Shown: positions 5,910-10,471 of the stretch, piece after piece
Numbering within the stretch: position 1 is the first letter of the stretch
How the letters are laid out: every line of letters begins with the position of its first letter
Source of the DNA: DASROJ01 sp035646975
GTDB taxonomy: Bacteria > Acidobacteriota > Polarisedimenticolia > JACPZX01 > DASXTC01
Assembly: GCA_035646975.1 (NCBI GenBank)
Contig: DASROJ010000191.1
Coordinates: forward strand, 1 to 10,471
DNA: 10,471 nucleotides
Direction: 5' to 3'
The notes under the pieces: model-generated
What the model was told of the DNA's origin: nothing
What the model saw: only the letters and a program-made list of their open reading frames with translations
Databases searched by the model: none
Position numbers and translations under genes: made by a program

Positions 5910-8534
5910 ATGCCGTTTTCATCGTTCCCGCGAGGCAGCGTCGCATCGTTCTTCTGCATCGTCCTGGCCGCATCCGGGTTCCTCGCCATGGCCAAGGAAG
6001 ACCAGCGTCTCGGGCAGACAGTGACGCCCGTGAGCGAGTCGGTGAGACTGACGCTCGACGCGGCCCAGCCCGCGTACACCGGCTCGGCCCGCATCGAGCT
6101 TCAGGTCAGGCAGGAGGTGTCCTCTTTCCGCTTCCACGCCCAGGAGATGACGCTGGATCGGGTGGTGCTGACGGCCGCCGGCGGACGCGAGATCCCGCTC
6201 GAGCATCAGCCGGGTGATCTCGGCCTGGTGACGCTGTCCTTCAAGGAGCCGCTCGCGCCGGGGGCCTATTCCCTCGACATCGACTTTTCCGCGCGCTTCG
6301 GCACACGCGCCGTCGGGTTGTACCGGGTGGAGCAGGCCAACCTGAGCTATACCTTTTCGCAGTTCGAAGCCGACGATGCGCGCCGGGCGTTTCCCTGCTG
6401 GGACGAGCCCTCGTTCAAGATCCCGTATCAGCTCACGATGGTGGTGCCCGAGGGCCACATGGCGGTGACCAACACCCCGGTGGAGAAGGAAACGGTGACG
6501 GCCGGCTGGCGCACCACCGTCTTTCGGAAGACGCCGCCGCTGCCGTCGTACCTGCTGGCGATCGCCACCGGCCCGTTCGACACGCTGGAAATCCCCGGCA
6601 TGTCGATCCCGGGAAGGGTGGTCACCGTGAAGGGGAAGAAGAACCTCGCCGCGCTGGCGGCGGCCAGCACGCCGCCGCTGCTGGCGGCCCTGGAGAAGTA
6701 CTTCGACAGGAAATATCCGTTCGAGAAGCTCGACCTGATCGCGGTGCCCGACTACTGGCCCGGGGCGATGGAGAATCCCGGCGCGATCACCTTCTCGGAG
6801 CCGCTGCTCCTGGTCGACCAGGCCTCGGGCAGCCCGGCTCAGATCAGGAACCTCGAGCGGACCACGGCGCACGAGCTGGCCCACATGTGGTTCGGCGACC
6901 TGGTGACCATGGAATGGTGGGACGACCTCTGGCTCAACGAATCGTTCGCCGACTGGATGGGGGACAAGATCGCCTCGCAGGTCAGCCCCGAGTTCCGCCT
7001 CGATCTGAGCGAATTGCAGAGCGTCGAAGGTACGATGAGCGGCGACGCGAGACCCTCCGCGCAGGCGATTCGCCGTCACATCGACCCGGCCGACAACAAG
7101 CTGGAAAACGTCGGCACCGCCTACAACAAGGGAAAGACGGTGCTGGGGATGTTCGAGACATGGGCCGGGCCCGAAAAGTTCCGCCAGGGTGTGCTCGACT
7201 ACCTGCAGGCTCATGCCGGAGGCAACGCCACGGCATCCGACCTCTGGAGCGCGGTGTCGAAGGCGGCGGGCCGGGACATGCGCCCGGCCATGGAGAGCTT
7301 CCTCGATCAGGCGGGGCTGCCCCTGGTGAGCGTGGAGCCGGTGGGAGAGGGAAGCGTCAGGATCAGCCAGAGTCGGTTCGCCAATTTCGGCGTGCGCATG
7401 CCGCAGCAGAACTGGCAGATTCCGCTCACGCTGAAATACTCCGACGGCGCCACCACACGAACGAAAACGCTCCTGCTGGACAAGGAGGCGCAGACCGTCG
7501 ATCTCGGCGGCCCGATCGCCTGGGTCCTGCCCGACGCCGAGGCCTCCGGTTATTACCGATGGTCGGTGCCGCCCGCGATGTTGCGCAGGATGGCCGATGA
7601 CGCACCACGGACCCTGAGCGATCGCGAACGGATCGGCTTTCTCGGCAATCTGTCGGCGCTGCTCGACGCCGGCGCAATACACGGCGACGACTACCTGAAC
7701 GTCCTGGGCAAGTTCTCCGCCGACCCCCAGCCGCTGGTCCTGTCCGAGGTGCTGGGGTCGCTGGAAAAGGTCAAGTTCGCCTTCGTGCCGGATGAGTCGA
7801 GGACGCTGTTCGCCGGTTACGTGCGAGCCACGCTGGGCCCGGCGCTCGAACGGTTCGGGCTGGCGGGAAAACCGGGCGAGGCGCAGAGCGTCTCGATGGT
7901 GCGGCCGCAGCTGATCGGCTGGCTCGGCGTGGAGGGGGAGGACACCCGGGTGCTCGAACAGGCGCGCACGCTCGCGAAGACCTACATGGCCGACCCCAAG
8001 GCGGTGGATCCCTCTCTGGCGGCGGTGGCGCTGCGTCTTGATGCGCTGGATGGAGACCGGGCCCTGTTCGACGAATTCCGGCGGCGGTTCGAGACGGCCA
8101 CCACGCCGCAGGAACGGGAGCGGTACCTCGGCGCGCTCGGGTCATTCAGGGATCCGGCCATCTCGGAAGAGGCGGTGAAGTATTCGCTGGAAGGCAAGCT
8201 GCGGCCCCAGGAGATATTCCAGGTGACGCGAGGGATGGGCAGCACGTCAAAGGGGCGGGACCGCCTGTTCCAGTTCATCACGGAGAACTACCCGACGATC
8301 ATCTCACGGATACCACCGCAGTTCGCCGGCTTCATGCCGTTTTTCGCCGCCGGCTGCGAGCCACAGCGTCTTGAGGCGGCAAAGACCTTCTTCGCGGACC
8401 CGGCGCACAGCGCGCAGGGAACCAGCACGACCCTGGCGCGGGTCACGGACATGGTGAACGACTGCGTGAGTCTGCGTCAGCGGGAAGGGGCGGCGGTCAG
8501 CGCGTTTCTGAGCCAGGCGGGTGCTTCGCGGTAA
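5910..8534 (+). CDS. Secreted M1-family zinc aminopeptidase
   Basis: An 874-residue gluzincin that removes N-terminal residues from peptides. Residues 1-28 look like a Sec signal peptide: one Arg, a hydrophobic core from 11 to 26, and AMA before Lys29, so it probably acts outside the cytoplasm. Residues about 35-235 form the N-terminal beta domain. The exopeptidase motif GAMENPG is at 285-291. The zinc site is HELAH at 321-325 with Glu344 as third ligand (WLNESFADW), the exact HEXXH-18-E spacing. Tyr405 (AYNKGK) sits 84 residues after His321, as the transition-state Tyr does in E. coli PepN. SGYYRW near 547 leads into an ERAP1-like helical C-terminal domain of about 320 residues. The ATG is preceded by AGGAGGG with good spacing. 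It lies 15 nt after the permease stop, so it may share that transcript. Its 3' end overlaps convergent queF by 38 nt. Confidence 0.96.
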   Translation: MPFSSFPRGSVASFFCIVLAASGFLAMAKEDQRLGQTVTPVSESVRLTLDAAQPAYTGSARIELQVRQEVSSFRFHAQEMTLDRVVLTAAGGREIPLEHQPGDLGLVTLSFKEPLAPGAYSLDIDFSARFGTRAVGLYRVEQANLSYTFSQFEADDARRAFPCWDEPSFKIPYQLTMVVPEGHMAVTNTPVEKETVTAGWRTTVFRKTPPLPSYLLAIATGPFDTLEIPGMSIPGRVVTVKGKKNLAALAAASTPPLLAALEKYFDRKYPFEKLDLIAVPDYWPGAMENPGAITFSEPLLLVDQASGSPAQIRNLERTTAHELAHMWFGDLVTMEWWDDLWLNESFADWMGDKIASQVSPEFRLDLSELQSVEGTMSGDARPSAQAIRRHIDPADNKLENVGTAYNKGKTVLGMFETWAGPEKFRQGVLDYLQAHAGGNATASDLWSAVSKAAGRDMRPAMESFLDQAGLPLVSVEPVGEGSVRISQSRFANFGVRMPQQNWQIPLTLKYSDGATTRTKTLLLDKEAQTVDLGGPIAWVLPDAEASGYYRWSVPPAMLRRMADDAPRTLSDRERIGFLGNLSALLDAGAIHGDDYLNVLGKFSADPQPLVLSEVLGSLEKVKFAFVPDESRTLFAGYVRATLGPALERFGLAGKPGEAQSVSMVRPQLIGWLGVEGEDTRVLEQARTLAKTYMADPKAVDPSLAAVALRLDALDGDRALFDEFRRRFETATTPQERERYLGALGSFRDPAISEEAVKYSLEGKLRPQEIFQVTRGMGSTSKGRDRLFQFITENYPTIISRIPPQFAGFMPFFAAGCEPQRLEAAKTFFADPAHSAQGTSTTLARVTDMVNDCVSLRQREGAAVSAFLSQAGASR

Positions 8535-8865
8535 CCACGGTGTGGATGCCGCCGCGCACGTTGAAGTCGCCCACCACGGTCATTCGCTTCGGAGCGATCG
8601 CGGCCACCAGGTCGTCGAGGATCCGGTTGGTGACGTCCTCGTGGAAGTGGCCTTCATCGCGGAACGACCACAGATAGAGCTTGAGCGACTTGAGCTCGAC
8701 GCAGAGGTCTGCGGGTGTATAGCTGATCCGCACCGTGGCGAAGTCGGGCTGGCCGGTCCGGGGGCAGACACAGGTGAACTCGGGACAGGTGAACTCGATC
8801 TGGTAATCGCGACCCGGGCGCGGGTTGGGAAACGTCTCGAGATCGCGACCGGGTCGTGTGGGCAC
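8497..8865 (-). CDS. queF: NADPH-dependent preQ0 reductase (QueF), single-domain type
   Basis: QueF reduces the nitrile of 7-cyano-7-deazaguanine (preQ0) to the amine preQ1 with two NADPH, in the queuosine tRNA-modification pathway, in the cytoplasm. At 122 residues it is the short unimodular kind. Visible motifs: ETFPNPRPGRDY near the N-terminus, PEFTCVCPRTGQPDFAT with nucleophile Cys34 and Asp41, ELKSLKLYLWSFR (57-69; the QueF signature), FHED with His75 and Glu76, and GDFNVRGGIHT near the end. The GTG at 8863-8865 is chosen because GGAGG lies 7 nt upstream and MPTRPGRDLETFPN is a common QueF beginning. An in-frame start at 8931 would place 22 residues inside the upstream gene. It begins 13 nt after the hydrolase stop, so it is the last gene of that operon. 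No other queuosine gene is in the window. Confidence 0.96.
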   Translation of the reverse strand: MPTRPGRDLETFPNPRPGRDYQIEFTCPEFTCVCPRTGQPDFATVRISYTPADLCVELKSLKLYLWSFRDEGHFHEDVTNRILDDLVAAIAPKRMTVVGDFNVRGGIHTVVTAKHPPGSETR

Positions 8866-8878
8866 CTGCCATCCTCCG

Positions 8879-9676
8879 TCAGAGGTTTTCCTTGAAGAAG
8901 GCCACGATCCTGGCCCATGCGGCGCCGGCATCCTCAGCCTTGTAGGACGGGTCGCCGTGCTTCATGAACCCGTGGCCCACGCCATCGAAGATTTTCAGGT
9001 CCGCCGTGCGGCCCGCGGCCGACAGCGCCGCGCGGAATCCGGCGATGTCGGCGGGCGGGATCTTCTCGTCGTTGCCGGCGAACAGCGCGAGGATCGGGCA
9101 GCCGATCCGGCGCAAGCCGTCGGCATCCACCTTCGGCCTGGTGTCGGCCACCGCCAGGGCAGAAAGATCCTGGGAGCCCATCGCCACCTTCAGCGCCAGC
9201 GCGCCGCCCATGTCGAAGCCGACCACTCCGACACGATGGTCCCCGACTTCCGGCAGCGATCTGACGTGCGCCACCAGAGCCTCGATCGACAGCAGCGCCT
9301 CTTCTTCGTTCATCAGCACGGAGAGCTCGCGCCCTTTGTCGGCGTCCAGTGCGTACCGGCCCCCGTACAGGTCGGGGGCGTACACCACGAACCCCTCGGC
9401 CGAGAGCCGTTCGACCATGTCCATCGCCTGGCGCGACATCCCCATGGAGTCGTGCAGCATCACGACACCAGGCCAGGTCCCTTCTCCCTTCGGTTTCTTC
9501 TGGTAGACATCCACCGCCCGCTCGCCGGCCTGGATGTGAGCCAGCCCCTGCGTGGGGGCCGACCGCATCGCGGTGGGTGCGCTGCGGGTGTATCCCTGCT
9601 GAGGGTCCTCCGCGGCCCGGGGCATCAGCGCCAGGGCCGTCAGGGCAAACGCGGCGATCGGGCTCACCAGCTCCAC
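8879..9676 (-). CDS. Dienelactone-hydrolase-like alpha/beta hydrolase with Asp at nucleophile
   Basis: A 265-residue alpha/beta hydrolase of the dienelactone hydrolase (DLH) family. Core motifs: PGVVMLHDSMGM, VVYAPDLYGGR, the nucleophile elbow GVVGFDMGGALAL, GNDEKIPPAD and GVGHGFMKHG. The triad positions are Asp155, Asp203 and His235, spaced 48 and 32 residues apart, as Cys123, Asp171 and His202 are in the classical enzyme. The nucleophile is thus Asp (codon GAC, 9212-9214) instead of Cys. The substrate is unknown. The N-terminus has a hydrophobic run (SPIAAFALTALALM) but no Lys or Arg before it, so a signal peptide is possible though atypical. The GTG at 9676 has GAGGAG 8 nt upstream and overlaps the upstream gene by 13 nt. 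The GTG at 9667, overlapping as GTGA, is the alternative and gives 262 residues. Probably co-transcribed with its neighbours. Confidence 0.87.
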   Translation of the reverse strand: MELVSPIAAFALTALALMPRAAEDPQQGYTRSAPTAMRSAPTQGLAHIQAGERAVDVYQKKPKGEGTWPGVVMLHDSMGMSRQAMDMVERLSAEGFVVYAPDLYGGRYALDADKGRELSVLMNEEEALLSIEALVAHVRSLPEVGDHRVGVVGFDMGGALALKVAMGSQDLSALAVADTRPKVDADGLRRIGCPILALFAGNDEKIPPADIAGFRAALSAAGRTADLKIFDGVGHGFMKHGDPSYKAEDAGAAWARIVAFFKENL

Positions 9677-10233
9677 CCGTGCCGCTCCTCTTTCCAGGGG
9701 TCGCCATACATGTGATAGCCGGCGCGCTCCCAGAACCCGGGGCGATCCTTGTCCATCAGCTCGAATCCATTGACCCACTTCGCGCTCTTCCAGAGATACA
9801 GCTTCGGCACCAGGAGACGGCAGGGCCCACCATGGTCGGGCTCGAGCGGTTTGCCATCATATCTGTAGGCGAGCAGGACATCGTCGCCCATCAGATCCGG
9901 CAGCGGGATGTTGGTGGTGTACCCGCCATAGCTTTGCGCCATGACATGCGTGGCGCCCGGCCTGGGTCTGGCCATCGACAGCAGGTCGCGCACACGCGCC
10001 CCTTCGAAGCTGCTGTTGAACTTGCTCCACCGGGTGACGCAGTGCATGTCGCAGGTGATCCGGATCGAGGGCAACGCCATGAGATCGTCCCAGGCAAGCT
10101 CCGTCGGCTCATCGACCAGGCCGGTGAGCTTGAAACGCCAGACGCTGGTGTCGATGCGGGGCGTCTCGCCGTAGGTGAGGACCGGCCATTTCTCGGTGAC
10201 GGTCTGTCCGGGAGGCAGGCGATTTTGATCCAA
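9664..10233 (-). CDS. Sulfite-oxidase-like molybdopterin oxidoreductase (YuiH-like)
   Basis: A 189-residue protein of the sulfite oxidase/MsrP molybdopterin-binding family (Oxidored_molyb fold), close in length and layout to B. subtilis YuiH. The N-terminal part reads LPPGQTVTEKWPVLTYG, then WRFKLTGLVDEP. The motif DMHCVTRWSKF carries Cys65, the expected molybdenum ligand, and the C-terminal half has GGPCRLLVPKLYLWKSAKWVNG, a family hallmark split here by no gap. There is no signal peptide and no Tat motif, unlike MsrP, so a cytoplasmic location is likely, and no heme or membrane partner gene is adjacent. The physiological substrate of such short forms is not known. The start is TTG at 10231-10233, since AGGAG lies 10 nt upstream and family members begin with this RxPPGQ segment. 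First gene of the minus-strand operon. Confidence 0.9.
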   Translation of the reverse strand: MDQNRLPPGQTVTEKWPVLTYGETPRIDTSVWRFKLTGLVDEPTELAWDDLMALPSIRITCDMHCVTRWSKFNSSFEGARVRDLLSMARPRPGATHVMAQSYGGYTTNIPLPDLMGDDVLLAYRYDGKPLEPDHGGPCRLLVPKLYLWKSAKWVNGFELMDKDRPGFWERAGYHMYGDPWKEERHGWSW

Positions 10234-10253
10234 GGGATGAGGTCTCCTGGCGG

Positions 10254-10282
10254 ATACTATCAGCCGTACGGGGCTGTTTCAA
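10254..10282 (-). promoter_or_regulatory. Sigma-70-type promoter for the oxidoreductase-hydrolase-queF operon
   Basis: On the minus strand TTGAAA (10277-10282) and TAGTAT (10254-10259) are exactly 17 nt apart, matching the consensus at five and four positions. Transcription would start near 10247-10250, at the edge of the AGGAG Shine-Dalgarno (10244-10248), giving a very short leader before the TTG. The 17-nt spacer contains an inverted repeat, CAGCC-N6-GGCTG (10261-10276), which could be an operator. Confidence 0.55.
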
Positions 10283-10306
10283 CGAACGGGCAGGGAGGCT
10301 GCTTCG

Positions 10307-10471
10307 GTGAAGAGGTCGAACCACCGGGGTCCTGGGCTGACGGCGACGATACTCGACTTCCTCGAACGACGTGGCGAGGCAGCCTCGAGCCACCTGATCG
10401 CCGGACAGTTTCTCAGGATGTCGGTGGGCTCGGAACAGCTGGCGACAAATCTGCTGCGCCCGCTGCTCGAG
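10307..10471 (+). CDS. Unidentified protein, N-terminal 55 codons only
   Basis: An open frame from GTG (10307-10309) to the window edge with no stop. GGGAGG lies 8 nt upstream, a strong Shine-Dalgarno, and the frame diverges from the oxidoreductase operon, so it is very likely a real gene although too short to recognise. The 55 residues begin MKRSNHRGPGLTATILDFL, with helices likely around ATILDFLERR and SSHLIAGQFLRM, then GSEQLATNLLRPLLE. This could be a small helical or winged-helix N-terminal domain. A faint resemblance to the N-termini of DnaQ-like exonuclease/GIY-YIG proteins is from memory and not reliable. Confidence 0.6.
   Translation, partial: MKRSNHRGPGLTATILDFLERRGEAASSHLIAGQFLRMSVGSEQLATNLLRPLLE

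Noticed and set aside
5919..7682. Open frame of 587 codons opposite the M1 peptidase
   Set aside because: The plus strand encodes a complete M1 enzyme with all catalytic motifs here. The antisense translation shows no family features and is explained by codon bias.
9664..10233. MsrP (YedY) methionine sulfoxide reductase
   Set aside because: MsrP is longer, has a Tat signal and pairs with the heme protein MsrQ. This protein is short, has no signal and has no MsrQ neighbour.
1..10471. Defence, phage, secondary-metabolite or mobile-element system
   Set aside because: No transposase, integrase, CRISPR repeat, toxin-antitoxin pair, nuclease-helicase set or biosynthetic core enzyme appears. All recognised genes are metabolic or housekeeping.

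Overview
The window is a high-GC (about two-thirds G+C by eye), tightly packed stretch of bacterial chromosome. It carries eight complete or near-complete protein genes plus a partial gene at each edge that matters for annotation (thyA on the left, an unknown ORF on the right). I see no mobile element, CRISPR array, rRNA, tRNA or phage gene. Futalosine-type menaquinone synthesis (MqnD), a Tat-exported amidase, a secreted M1 peptidase, single-domain QueF and the GC content fit a free-living, GC-rich, menaquinone-using bacterium, for example from Acidobacteriota or a related or deep deltaproteobacterial lineage. The phylum is a guess and no gene here decides it.

Layout. 1-2418, minus strand: a Tat-signal amidase-signature enzyme followed by thyA, which runs off the left edge. 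2419-2557: divergent intergenic region with a good minus-strand promoter, an extended -10 for the plus strand and two inverted repeats. 2558-8534, plus strand: mqnD, a ygfZ/gcvT-like gene, an AzgA-type purine permease, then an M1 aminopeptidase. The first three genes overlap by 1 and 4 nt, so they look translationally coupled. The peptidase follows after 15 nt with its own strong Shine-Dalgarno. 8497-10233, minus strand: a probable second operon of a YuiH-like molybdopterin oxidoreductase, a dienelactone-hydrolase-like protein and queF, again with overlapping or nearly touching genes. It converges on the peptidase gene, with a 38-nt overlap of the 3' ends. 10234-10306: divergent promoter region. 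10307-10471: start of an unidentified plus-strand gene. No stretch over 300 nt lacks a gene; the longest gap is the 139 nt at 2419-2557.

How the genes may work together. Most are housekeeping genes. The most coherent group is mqnD-ygfZ-azgA. The futalosine pathway releases a purine base (hypoxanthine or adenine) and uses radical-SAM Fe-S enzymes (MqnE, MqnC), while YgfZ supports Fe-S enzymes and AzgA-type permeases move purine bases. The most unusual protein is the dienelactone-hydrolase-like enzyme, whose nucleophile position is Asp where the family normally has Cys. thyA and mqnD both lack a Shine-Dalgarno and have a TGC-TANNNT element only 7-10 nt before the start codon, which suggests leaderless transcripts. 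I found no convincing undescribed multi-gene system.
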